NCBI RefSeq assembly: GCF_900163655.1
Contig: NZ_FWFG01000050.1
Span: forward strand, 29,375 to 93,374
From: Brachybacterium nesterenkovii
GTDB lineage: Bacteria; Actinomycetota; Actinomycetes; Actinomycetales; Dermabacteraceae
Direction: 5' to 3'
Length of the DNA stretch: 64,000 nt
This document shows, piece after piece, positions 19,765 through 27,763 of this stretch. Under the pieces are notes generated by a model that made no database searches, was not told the origin of the DNA, and was given only the letters and a program-made list of their open reading frames with translations. Each line of letters starts with the position of its first letter. Position 1 is the stretch's first letter. The translations under genes and the position numbers were made by a program.

Positions 19765-20071
19765 GCGGGCCTCCTGGCGGCGGGACGGTCGCGGGTGCGG
19801 ATGCGAGAGCGGAAGCGCGGTGGCGCGGGTGCTCGGTCGCGCCGCCAGTCTACGGACGGCGCATGCCGCGGGCCGTGCACGCGGCCGTGGCCCGTGTCGC
19901 ACGGACGGCGCTCGTCTATGAGGGCCCCGTGTCTGTGAAGGCCCCGTGTCTGTGAAGGCCCCGTGGATGTCCCGGATACCGGGCGGCGGTGGCGGCGTCG
20001 GGCACCGATCGCCGCTGTAGCCTGTCGGCAGCCCCGCCGCGGGGCCTCGCAGGACGACGGAAGGCCCAGCT
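19765..20071. promoter_or_regulatory. 307-base divergent promoter region with a 17-bp tandem repeat
   Basis: This gap separates the divergent GT2 and LCP operons. It holds a minus-strand TAGACT (19852-19847) for the GT2 pair and a plus-strand TAGCCT (20018-20023) for the LCP gene. Between them lie two perfect 17-bp tandem copies of GGCCCCGTGTCTGTGAA (19923-19956) plus a partial third (GGCCCCGTGG). No gene is seen inside it. The repeat lies about 60-95 bases upstream of the LCP -10 and could bind a regulator. Confidence 0.55.
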
Positions 20072-21439
20072 GTGGACGATCGCGACGACCGGAGCCCCTC
20101 GTGCCCCGGAGCGCCCCGGCGCCCCGTGCGCCACCGCGCCCGACCGGGCGGCTCCGCTCGCCCCGTGCCGCCGGCCCAGCCCTCCGCCCCCCGCGACCAG
20201 GGCTCCCCGGGGGCGGACCGCTCCGTCGGCGCCGATCGCGCCTGCGAGGGGCGTTCGACCGCACCGGCGTCCGGCCGCGGCTCCGACACGCCGACGACCG
20301 CGATGCGGGCTCCGTCGCCGACGCGGGTGGACATGCGGGCGGTCCCCGCCGAGCCCGATGCGCCCGATGCCATCCGCACCGCTTCGCGTCCGCAGGACCG
20401 CCCGGGCGGCAGCACGGAGGCGCCCCGCGGTGCCGCCGCCCGTGCCCGAGCCCGCTCGCGGCGCGCCGGGACGGCCGGGACCTCGCCGCTCGCGGCACGC
20501 CTCTCCCGCATCCCGCGGCCGCTGCGGCTGGCCGCCTTCGCGCTCGCCGTGGTCCTCGTCGTCACGGGGGCGTGGTTCACCGGGCTCGCGCTGTGGGCGA
20601 ACGGCCGCATCGAGCACGTCGATGCCCTCTCCGACATGCAGGGCACGCCGGGCACGTCGTATCTCATCGCGGGATCGGATCGCCGCGGCGGCGAGACCGT
20701 CGCCGACGACGGCACCGCGGGCGAGCGCGCCGACACGATGATGCTCCTGCACAAGGCGCCGAACGGGAACTCCTATCTCGTCTCCCTGCCGCGCGACACC
20801 CTCGTGGACATCCCCGGGCACGGGAAGTACAAGCTCAACGCGGCCTACGCGTTCGGCGGCCCGGCTCTCCTCGTCGAGACGGTCGAGGGGTTCACGGGCA
20901 TGAAGGTCGACCACTTCGTGGAGATCGGCTTCGACGGCGTCTCCGGCCTCGTCGATGCGGTGGGCACCGTGAACCTGTGCATCGACCAGGACGTCGATGA
21001 CGAGAAGTCGGGCCTGAAGATGACCAAGGGCTGCCATGACACCGGCGGCGAGCAGGCGCTCGCGTTCGTGCGCGCCCGCTACTTCGATCCGACGGCGGAC
21101 ATCGGACGCCAGCAGCGCCAGCAGCAGTTCGTCTCCGCGCTCATGAAGCGGGTGATGACGCCGGGCGTGCTGCTGAACCCGCTGGCGCAGGTGCGCCTCG
21201 CGGACGCCGGGACGGCGGCGCTGCGGACCGACGACTCGACCGGCGTGATCGACCTGGCGCGGATGGCGCTGACGATGCGCACGGCCATGAACGACGGCAC
21301 GACGCTGACGATGCCGATCAAGGATCCGAACTATCACACGAAGAAGTCGGGAGTCGCGATCCTCACGGACGAGGACGACATCAAGGCCTTCTTCGGCTCG
21401 ATCGAGGACGGCTCGGCGAAGGCCCCGGCGCAGGGCTGA
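20072..21439 (+). CDS. LytR-CpsA-Psr (LCP) cell-wall polymer ligase
   Basis: 455 residues. A very long Pro/Arg-rich cytoplasmic N-terminus (about 1-145) precedes one membrane helix (about 150-172). The extracellular LCP domain (about 190-440) has the Asp-rich SDRRGGETVADDG, RADTMML, SLPRDTLVDIPG and AFVRARYFD motifs that bind the polyprenyl pyrophosphate head. LCP enzymes transfer lipid-linked glycopolymers to peptidoglycan. The location between the galactan and pseudaminate parts suggests it anchors one of those polymers. The GTG at 20072 has GGAAGG 7 bases upstream. Confidence 0.92.
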   Translation: MDDRDDRSPSCPGAPRRPVRHRARPGGSARPVPPAQPSAPRDQGSPGADRSVGADRACEGRSTAPASGRGSDTPTTAMRAPSPTRVDMRAVPAEPDAPDAIRTASRPQDRPGGSTEAPRGAAARARARSRRAGTAGTSPLAARLSRIPRPLRLAAFALAVVLVVTGAWFTGLALWANGRIEHVDALSDMQGTPGTSYLIAGSDRRGGETVADDGTAGERADTMMLLHKAPNGNSYLVSLPRDTLVDIPGHGKYKLNAAYAFGGPALLVETVEGFTGMKVDHFVEIGFDGVSGLVDAVGTVNLCIDQDVDDEKSGLKMTKGCHDTGGEQALAFVRARYFDPTADIGRQQRQQQFVSALMKRVMTPGVLLNPLAQVRLADAGTAALRTDDSTGVIDLARMALTMRTAMNDGTTLTMPIKDPNYHTKKSGVAILTDEDDIKAFFGSIEDGSAKAPAQG

Positions 21440-21467
21440 GGCTCTCCCCTCCCCTGGTCCGCGCTGC

Positions 21468-22175
21468 TCAGCGGAACAGCATGTCGATGACGATGTTCAC
21501 CGAGTTCAGGGCGCTCTGCCCCTTCGCCCGCGAGTAGTCGGTGTAGAGGATGTGCACGGGGTGCTCGCGGACCGTCAGGCGGTGCCGTCCGATCTCCTCG
21601 ACGATCTCCGAGGCATGGGCCATCTTGTTCTGCTCGATGGTGATGACCTCGCAGGCGCGGCGACCGAGGACCCGCAGCCCGTTGTGGGCGTCCGTGAGGT
21701 GCAGGCCCGAGGTCAGGTTCGAGTAGTGCACCGCGCCCCACAGGACGAGCCGCTTGATGAGCCCGGGCTTCGTGCGGTCGTCGAGGAAGCGGGAGCCGAG
21801 CACGCAGTCGACGCCCTCGGCCTCGCGCAGCGCGATCATCGCCGCGGCATCGTCGACCTGGTGCTGGCCGTCGGCGTCGAAGGTGACGATCTGCTCCATG
21901 GCCGGGTCCCGCAGGGCGTAGTCGATGCCGGTCTTGATCGCGGCGCCCTGGCCCATGTTGTACGGGTGGCGCACGACGGCGGCGCCCGCGGCCTCCGCGA
22001 TGCGGGCCGAGTCGTCCCCGGAGCCGTCGTCGACGCAGACGACCAGGGGGTAGCGCTCGCGCAGCCCGCGGACCACATCGCCGATCACAGCGGCCTCGTT
22101 GAACAGGGGGATCACGAACCACGTGGTCTCGGCACCGGGCGCGGAGGAGCCGTGCTGCGGCTCGGCGTCGCGCAT
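21468..22175 (-). CDS. DPM1/GtrB-like GT2 glycosyltransferase
   Basis: 235 residues. FVIPLFNEAAVIGDVV, CVDDGSGDDS, TFDADGQHQVDD and LGSRFLDDRT are the motifs of dolichol/undecaprenyl-phosphate sugar synthases. There is no C-terminal membrane anchor. It should make a polyprenyl-phosphate-linked sugar at the inner membrane face. The divergent DUF2304 and DUF6541 membrane genes are the usual partners that flip and use such donors. GAGGAG precedes the ATG by 6 bases. Confidence 0.87.
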   Translation of the reverse strand: MRDAEPQHGSSAPGAETTWFVIPLFNEAAVIGDVVRGLRERYPLVVCVDDGSGDDSARIAEAAGAAVVRHPYNMGQGAAIKTGIDYALRDPAMEQIVTFDADGQHQVDDAAAMIALREAEGVDCVLGSRFLDDRTKPGLIKRLVLWGAVHYSNLTSGLHLTDAHNGLRVLGRRACEVITIEQNKMAHASEIVEEIGRHRLTVREHPVHILYTDYSRAKGQSALNSVNIVIDMLFR

Positions 22176-22246
22176 GTGGTCTCCTCGCTGCGAGAGGGCG
22201 CCCGGCGTATCGACGCCCTGATTCCCTGGGAGGATAGCCTGTCGCC

Positions 22247-22666
22247 GTGGACAGACTTCTCGGCCCCCCGGCTCCGCCCATCGGTGTGACAGGGCACACC
22301 GTCATGATCCAGCTCTTCCTGCTGATCGGCATCGTGGGCATCGCCGCGTGGCTGTTCGTCAATCGCGGCGCCAAGCAGCTCGCCGTGCGTCGGCTGCTCC
22401 TCGTCGCCTTCACCGTCTTCGCCGTGCTCGCCGTGCTGTTCCCCACGCTCGTCACGGGCGTCGCGCACCTCGTCGGCGTCGGGCGCGGCGCCGACCTGCT
22501 GCTGTATCTGACGGTGGTCGTGCTCCTCGGGTCGCTCGCCCTCCAGGAGGCCCGGACGAAGTCGGCCGAGGTCCGCACGACCTACCTGGCACGACGCATC
22601 GCGATCGACGAGTCGGAACCGCCGGTGCAGTACCGCGAGCGGGTCCTGGGCGACAGGTCCCGATGA
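22247..22666 (+). CDS. DUF2304-family small membrane protein
   Basis: 139 residues if started at the GTG 22247, which lies exactly 6 bases after a TAGCCT -10 element (22235-22240) and would be leaderless. An ATG at 22304 gives a 120-residue form matching the usual DUF2304 start (MIQLFLLIGIVG). Three hydrophobic segments are visible (IQLFLLIGIVGIAAWLF, RLLLVAFTVFAVLAVLF, DLLLYLTVVVLLGSLAL), with a charged tail. DUF2304 proteins accompany DPM1-like GT2 enzymes and are presumed to help anchor them or flip the lipid-linked sugar. ATGA overlap with the next gene shows coupling. Confidence 0.82.
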   Translation: MDRLLGPPAPPIGVTGHTVMIQLFLLIGIVGIAAWLFVNRGAKQLAVRRLLLVAFTVFAVLAVLFPTLVTGVAHLVGVGRGADLLLYLTVVVLLGSLALQEARTKSAEVRTTYLARRIAIDESEPPVQYRERVLGDRSR

Positions 22667-24684
22667 CCGATCTCCTCCAGCTGGGCGCCGCGTTCCTCGG
22701 CGTCCTGCTCATCGCCTATGCGCCCGGCTATCTCGTCGTGAGGGCGGCGGCAGGGTCGCGGGGCCTCGCCCTCGCGCTCGCCCCGGCGCTCGGCGCCTGC
22801 ATCGCTGGAGTCGGTGCGATCGCCGCCCAGGGCGTCGGGCTGCGCTGGTCGCTGCCCGTGCTCATCGTGCTCTCCGCCGCGGTTATCGCCCTGGCCGGCG
22901 GTCTCGCCCGACTGGGGCTCGCGCTCCCGTCGACCGTCCTCGACGCGCCCTGGTCGGCGTTGGGCCGCCGCGCCCAGCTGGCCTGGAGCGGCATCCTGGC
23001 CGGCGCCCTGCTCCTGGCCGTCGGACCGATCGCGGCCCGCGCCGGCCGCGCCGACGCCGTGCTCGAGCGCTACGACACCCTCTTCCATCTCACCGCGCTC
23101 GCCTACATCCGGGAGACGGGGCAGGCCTCGAGCCTGACGCTGAATGCGGTGGCGAGCCCGGCCCGGTCGCCCGCCTCCTACCCCGCGGCATTCCACGACC
23201 TCGTGGCGCTCATCCCCGGCATCGACATCCCGATCCTGCTCAACGGCGCGACGCTGGCGCTCGCGGTGGTGCCGTGGGCCCTGGGCGCCGCGCTGCTCGC
23301 CCGGGTCGCCCTGCCGCGGACCCCGTGGGCCCCGCCGGCCTGCGCGGCCATCGCCATCGTGATCCCCGCGAGCCCCCTCGACCTCTGGATCCACCTCTCC
23401 CCCATCCCGAATCTCGTGGGCTTCGCGTTCCTGGGCGGAGCCCTGGCGGGCGCCGCCGCGCTGTGGGAGTCGTGCACGGGCACCGTGCCGCCTGCGGACG
23501 GCAGCTCCCCCGTCGAGGCGGAGGCGGCACCGTCACGCGCAGCGACCGCCCCGGCCCGCACCGCTCAGATCCGCACTGTCCCTGTCCGCACCGCGCCGAT
23601 CCGCACTGCCGTCGCCGCCACGGGCATGATCGCGGCGGCAGGAGCGGGCCTGACGCTGCTGCAGCCCAACGTCGGCGTGACCGCGCTGCTCGCCGTCGCC
23701 GTGCTCACCGCGGTGACCGGCCTGCCGCACTGGCGGACCCGACCGCTGCTGGCGATCGTGCCGCTGCTCGCGCTGGCCCCGATCGCGGCCCTCGTCCTCA
23801 CCCCGCTGGGCGCGCGCGTCACCGGTTTCACGGGAGGCCTGCGGGTCCCGTGGTACACGGCACTCGGCGAAGTGGGACTGGGGCTGTGGACGGTCTGGCC
23901 GATGGCTCTGGGCGTCTGCCTCGCCGTGCTCTGGTGGCCGGGGCTCGTGCGCGCGGCGAGGACGCCACGCATCCGCTGGATCGCCGCCCTGTGGGGGGTG
24001 CTCGTGGTGCTGTACCTCGACGCCGCCGTGGACTCCCCGCTGAACCTGTCCGTGCTGTACTTCCGCGGGCAGGACCGCATCGCGGTGCCGCTCGCCCTGG
24101 TCTCGGCGCTGCTGGTGATCCCCGGTCTGCAGGCCTGGGCTCGGCGCCTGCGCCTGGTCGGCGAGGACGCCGAGCCACTCTCGGCCGCGACGCGCGCGGT
24201 GCTCGTCCTCACCGCCGTGGCCGTCGCCCTCTCCTCCGTCCCTCCGCGCCTGGACAATGCCGCGCTGAATCTGGACGCGGAGTACGCCGGGCGGGGCCGG
24301 TTCCTCCAGGCCGACGAGGTGGCCCGCTTCACCGAGGTGGCCGATCAGCTCGACCCGGACGCGACGATCCTCGCGAGCCCCTACTCGGGCGCCTCGCACA
24401 TGTATGCGCTGCTCGGCCTGCGGGCCTACGTGCCCGTCGCCGGGGCCGTCCTGACGGCACCGGATCGTGCGGCGATCGACGCGGTCCCGGAAGCGGGCTC
24501 CTCCCCCGCGGCGTGCCGGGCGCTGCGCGACCGGGGCATCGACTACGTGTACCAGGAGTCGATCCTGTACCAGCGGGACACGACGTTCTCCCCAATCGGG
24601 TGGGGCGGGGACGACCTGGGACCCGTGGTCTTCGAGACCTCCCATTCGCGGCTCATCCGCGTCGAGTGCGATCCCGGGGCCTGA
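22663..24684 (+). CDS. DUF6541-family polytopic membrane protein (GT-C-like)
   Basis: 673 residues with about 13 membrane helices and an extracytoplasmic C-terminal domain (about 540-673). The first large loop carries ERYDTLFHLTALAYI and SYPAAFHDLVAL, acidic and aromatic features like those of GT-C glycosyltransferases that use polyprenyl-phosphate sugars. Residues near 285-310 form a low-complexity Ala/Arg/Thr insert with repeated IRT units. Co-translation with DUF2304 and divergence from the DPM1-like gene support a three-part surface glycosylation unit; substrate unknown. Confidence 0.78.
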   Translation: MTDLLQLGAAFLGVLLIAYAPGYLVVRAAAGSRGLALALAPALGACIAGVGAIAAQGVGLRWSLPVLIVLSAAVIALAGGLARLGLALPSTVLDAPWSALGRRAQLAWSGILAGALLLAVGPIAARAGRADAVLERYDTLFHLTALAYIRETGQASSLTLNAVASPARSPASYPAAFHDLVALIPGIDIPILLNGATLALAVVPWALGAALLARVALPRTPWAPPACAAIAIVIPASPLDLWIHLSPIPNLVGFAFLGGALAGAAALWESCTGTVPPADGSSPVEAEAAPSRAATAPARTAQIRTVPVRTAPIRTAVAATGMIAAAGAGLTLLQPNVGVTALLAVAVLTAVTGLPHWRTRPLLAIVPLLALAPIAALVLTPLGARVTGFTGGLRVPWYTALGEVGLGLWTVWPMALGVCLAVLWWPGLVRAARTPRIRWIAALWGVLVVLYLDAAVDSPLNLSVLYFRGQDRIAVPLALVSALLVIPGLQAWARRLRLVGEDAEPLSAATRAVLVLTAVAVALSSVPPRLDNAALNLDAEYAGRGRFLQADEVARFTEVADQLDPDATILASPYSGASHMYALLGLRAYVPVAGAVLTAPDRAAIDAVPEAGSSPAACRALRDRGIDYVYQESILYQRDTTFSPIGWGGDDLGPVVFETSHSRLIRVECDPGA

Positions 24685-24801
24685 CCGCTCGCGCCGTCCT
24701 CCGGGGCTCATGGACGCCCTGGCCCACGGAGGGGCACCCTCGCCGTGCGGGCGGGCGCCCTCGTCGCATGGACGGGCGCCCGGCCCGGAGCACGGAGCCC
24801 C

Positions 24802-24820
24802 GGACCGGGCGCCCCGGTCC
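24802..24820. terminator. Strong GC hairpin between convergent genes
   Basis: GGACCGGG and CCCGGTCC form an 8-bp perfect stem around a 3-base loop in the 152-base gap between the DUF6541 and pseC genes, which converge. There is no T-run; it probably terminates from both sides. The rest of the gap has repeated GGGCGCCC-like words and no ORF that looks real. Confidence 0.55.
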
Positions 24821-24836
24821 CTGCCTGCGGCGGCCC

Positions 24837-25964
24837 TCAGCCGGCGACGGCCTTCCGCACGGCCTCGATGACGCACTCGACGTCGGCGTCCGTGAGCCCG
24901 GGGAACATCGGCAGCGAGATCTCGCGCCGGTAGTAGTCCTCGGCGACCGGGCACATCCCGCGCTGGTAGCCGAGGTCCTCGAAGACCGGATGCCAGTAGG
25001 CGGGGATGTAGTTGACCTGCACGCCGATGCCCTGCGCGCGCAGCGACTCGAAGATCTCGCGGCGCCGCTGGGCGGGGACGCGGAGCGGGTACAGGTGCCA
25101 TGCGGGCGCGGCCCCGGCGGGGGCGACGGGGATGTCCACGCCGTCGAGATCGGACAGCGCCGCGTCGTAGGCCGCCTTGATCTGCGCGCGGCGCGCCGCG
25201 AAGTCGTCGAGCCGCGCCAGCTGGCTGGTGCCGAGCGCCGCCAGGACGTCGGGCAGACGGTAGTTGAGCCCGAAGGTGTGGACCTCCTGGTGCCACGGGC
25301 CCTCGTCCGGGAAGCGCTGCTGGGCGCGGTCGCGCACCAGGCCGTGGTTCTTGAACGCCCGCGCGCGGGCCGCGAGGTCATCGTCCGCCGTGACGACGGC
25401 GCCGCCCTCGGTGGTCGTGAGGTTCTTCGTGGGGAAGAACGAGTAGGTCGTGAGGTCGGCGAGCGAGCCGACGGGCGCGCCGTCGAGCGTCGACCCGATC
25501 GAGTGCGCGGCGTCCTCGAGGAAGAGGAGGCCATGGCGCTGCGCGAGGTCCCGGAAGGCGGGAGCGTCGACGGGGACGCCCGCATAGTCCACGCCCGCGA
25601 CCACGCGGGTCCGGTCCGTCACGGCGGCCTCGGCGGCCTTCGGGTCCAGATTGCCCGTGGCGGGGTCGACGTCGGCGAAGACGATGCGCGCCCCGAGGAG
25701 GGCGGCGGTCGCGGCGGTCGCCACGAACGTCAGCGGCGTGGTCACCACCTCGTCGCCGGGCTCGATCCCCGCGGCGGCGTACGCGATGTGCAGCGCGGCC
25801 GTTCCCGAGGTGGCGGTCACCGCGTGGCCGACTCCGGCCCGCTCGGCCACGGCCGCCTCGAAGCGGTCCACCTCCGGGCCCGTCGTCAGCCAGTCGCTCC
25901 GCAGGGCGCGGACGACGGAGTCGACGTCGCTGTCATCGATGGACTGGCGCCCGTAGGGCAGCAT
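24837..25964 (-). CDS. pseC: PseC-type UDP-4-keto sugar aminotransferase
   Basis: 375 residues, fold-type I DegT/DnrJ/EryC1 family. The PLP lysine is K180 in SFFPTKNLTTTEGG. ATSGTAALH, DAAHSIGS and VNYIPAYWHPVF fit the PseC branch. It would transfer an amino group to the 4-keto product of PseB, giving UDP-4-amino-4,6-dideoxy-beta-L-AltNAc. The start lies one base after the pseB stop, so the pair is one operon in pathway order. Confidence 0.93.
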   Translation of the reverse strand: MLPYGRQSIDDSDVDSVVRALRSDWLTTGPEVDRFEAAVAERAGVGHAVTATSGTAALHIAYAAAGIEPGDEVVTTPLTFVATAATAALLGARIVFADVDPATGNLDPKAAEAAVTDRTRVVAGVDYAGVPVDAPAFRDLAQRHGLLFLEDAAHSIGSTLDGAPVGSLADLTTYSFFPTKNLTTTEGGAVVTADDDLAARARAFKNHGLVRDRAQQRFPDEGPWHQEVHTFGLNYRLPDVLAALGTSQLARLDDFAARRAQIKAAYDAALSDLDGVDIPVAPAGAAPAWHLYPLRVPAQRRREIFESLRAQGIGVQVNYIPAYWHPVFEDLGYQRGMCPVAEDYYRREISLPMFPGLTDADVECVIEAVRKAVAG

Positions 25965-25965
25965 C

Positions 25966-26955
25966 TCAGATCCCCTTCTCGATGATCGCCGCGATCTCCT
26001 CGCGCGTGTACCACTGGTCGTTGGAGTCCGAGCGGAAGAAGAATCCGTCCTCGACGGGGGTCGCGCCCTCGGGCGTCGTGTACCCCCAGGTCGCGAGGTC
26101 CGGCTGGATGATGAAGTACTTGCCGTCGCGGATCGAGACGGCGCGGCGGCCCTCCTCCGGGCTGATCATCTCCTCGTGGAGCTTCTCGCCCGGGCGGAGG
26201 CCGACGTCGACCATCTCGGCGCCCGGGACGACGGCCTGGGCGAGGTCCGTGACCTTCATCGAGGGGATGCTGGGGACGAGCAGCTCGCCGCCCTGCATGA
26301 GCTCGAAGGTGTCGATCACCATCTGCACCGCCTGGGGCAACGTGATGAAGAACCGCGTGCAGGTCAGGTCCGTGATGGGCAGGGGCTTGCCCTCCTCGCC
26401 GAGGCGGCGGAAGAACGGGATGACGGAGCCGCGCGAGCCCATCACGTTGCCGTACCGCACCACCGCGAAGCGCGTGTCGTAGGCGGCCGCGTAGTGGTTG
26501 CCGGTGATGAAGAGCTTGTCGGCGGTCAGCTTGGTGGCGCCGTAGAGGTTGATGGGGCTCGAGGCCTTGTCGGTGGACAGGGCCACGACCTTCTTCACCC
26601 CGGCGTCGATGGACGCCTCGATGACGTTCTGGCTGCCCAGGACGTTGGTCTTGACGAACTCGAACGGGTTGTACTCCGCGGTGTCGACCTGCTTCAGCGC
26701 CGCCGCGTGGACGACGTAGTCGACCCCGTGCAGCGCGCGGGCCAGGCGGCGCTCGTCCCGGACGTCGCCGATGAACCACCGCAGCCGCGGGTCGTTGCCG
26801 AACAGGTTGCGGACCTCGTACTGCTTGAGCTCGTCGCGCGAGAAGACGACGACGCGACGCGGATCGTGGTTGTCCAGGACCTCCCGCAGGAACGCCTTGC
26901 CGAAGGAACCGGTCCCACCGGTCACGAGGATGGATGCACCGTTCAGGAGTGACAC
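25966..26955 (-). CDS. pseB: PseB-type UDP-GlcNAc 4,6-dehydratase (5-inverting)
   Basis: 329 residues, extended SDR family. The NAD-binding motif is TGGTGSFGK. The catalytic elements are STDKASSPINLYGATK with D129, K130, Y138 and K142 as in PseB/FlaA1. LREVL and DELKQYEVR are also typical. It performs the first step of pseudaminic acid synthesis, C5-inverting dehydration of UDP-GlcNAc. The GTG start is preceded by AAAGAGA 6 bases upstream. It is transcribed divergently from the pseF-like gene. Confidence 0.95.
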   Translation of the reverse strand: MSLLNGASILVTGGTGSFGKAFLREVLDNHDPRRVVVFSRDELKQYEVRNLFGNDPRLRWFIGDVRDERRLARALHGVDYVVHAAALKQVDTAEYNPFEFVKTNVLGSQNVIEASIDAGVKKVVALSTDKASSPINLYGATKLTADKLFITGNHYAAAYDTRFAVVRYGNVMGSRGSVIPFFRRLGEEGKPLPITDLTCTRFFITLPQAVQMVIDTFELMQGGELLVPSIPSMKVTDLAQAVVPGAEMVDVGLRPGEKLHEEMISPEEGRRAVSIRDGKYFIIQPDLATWGYTTPEGATPVEDGFFFRSDSNDQWYTREEIAAIIEKGI

Positions 26956-27013
26956 GCGGATCTCTTTCGTCGTCGGGTCGGGAGGGTCGCCGGAGCGCCC
27001 GGACTGTGCGTGC

Positions 27014-27019
27014 GATTAT
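27014..27019 (+). promoter_or_regulatory. -10 element for the pseF-pseGH operon
   Basis: GATTAT lies 6 bases before the GTG of the pseF-like gene, in the 70-base gap shared with pseB. No Shine-Dalgarno precedes that GTG, so the transcript appears leaderless. Confidence 0.5.
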
Positions 27020-27025
27020 GGCACG

Positions 27026-27763
27026 GTGAGTGACTCGCGAATCGTTGCCGTGATCCAGGCCCGGACCGGATCGTCCCGTCTTCCCGGGAAGGTGCTGCGA
27101 CCGCTGGGCGGCCGCCCGGTGCTCTCCTGGATGGTGCGAAGCGCCCGCGCGGCCCGGGGCATCGACGACGTCGTCGTCGCGACCTCGACCGCGCCGGGCG
27201 ACGACGCCGTGGCCGAGCTCGCTGCCGAGCTCGGCGTGCTGGTGGTGCGGGGCAGCGAGGACGATGTCCTGTCGCGCTTCGCCCTGGCGCTCGAGGAGAC
27301 GGGCGCGGACGCCGTGGTGCGTCTCACAGCGGACTGCCCCCTCGCCGACCCGGCGCTGATCTCCGCCGTCGTGAGCCTGTGGCGCAACGACGAGAGCCTG
27401 GACTACGCCGCCTCCACGCTCGTGCGCACCCTGCCGCGCGGCCTGGACGTGGAGCTCGCCTCCCGTCGCGCTCTGCTCACCGCCGATGCCGAGGCCGAGA
27501 GCTTCCACCGGATCCACGTGACCTCGTATCTGTACGACTCCAAGCGGACGTTCCGGACCATGGGCCTGGTGGTGCAGCCGGCCGCGAACGATCTGCGCGT
27601 GACGCTCGACACCGCGGAGGACGGCGAGATGCTCGACGCCGTGGTCGCCGAGCTCGGCGACCGCCCGCCGTCGTGGCACGAGGTCGTGGATCTCCTGCGC
27701 TCGCGGCCGGACATCACGCGCATCAACGCCGCCGTGCGCCAGAAGGGGCTGGCGGACGGATGA
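27026..27763 (+). CDS. pseF: PseF-like CMP-pseudaminate cytidylyltransferase (SpsF family)
   Basis: 245 residues. The opening VAVIQARTGSSRLPGKVL and RLTADCPLADPALI are signatures of the CTP_transf_3/SpsF family. In pseudaminate clusters this family does the last activation step, from Pse plus CTP to CMP-Pse. The clear SpsF character, rather than a NeuA-like one, is a mild oddity. GTG 27026 is chosen from the -10 spacing and the conserved start; upstream in-frame sequence overlaps pseB antisense. It overlaps the next gene by ATGA. Confidence 0.88.
   Translation: MSDSRIVAVIQARTGSSRLPGKVLRPLGGRPVLSWMVRSARAARGIDDVVVATSTAPGDDAVAELAAELGVLVVRGSEDDVLSRFALALEETGADAVVRLTADCPLADPALISAVVSLWRNDESLDYAASTLVRTLPRGLDVELASRRALLTADAEAESFHRIHVTSYLYDSKRTFRTMGLVVQPAANDLRVTLDTAEDGEMLDAVVAELGDRPPSWHEVVDLLRSRPDITRINAAVRQKGLADG

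Noticed and set aside
23274..25985. 900-codon plus-strand frame across the DUF6541/pseC junction
   Set aside because: It covers two well-supported genes in other frames and shows Arg/Gly-rich shadow composition.
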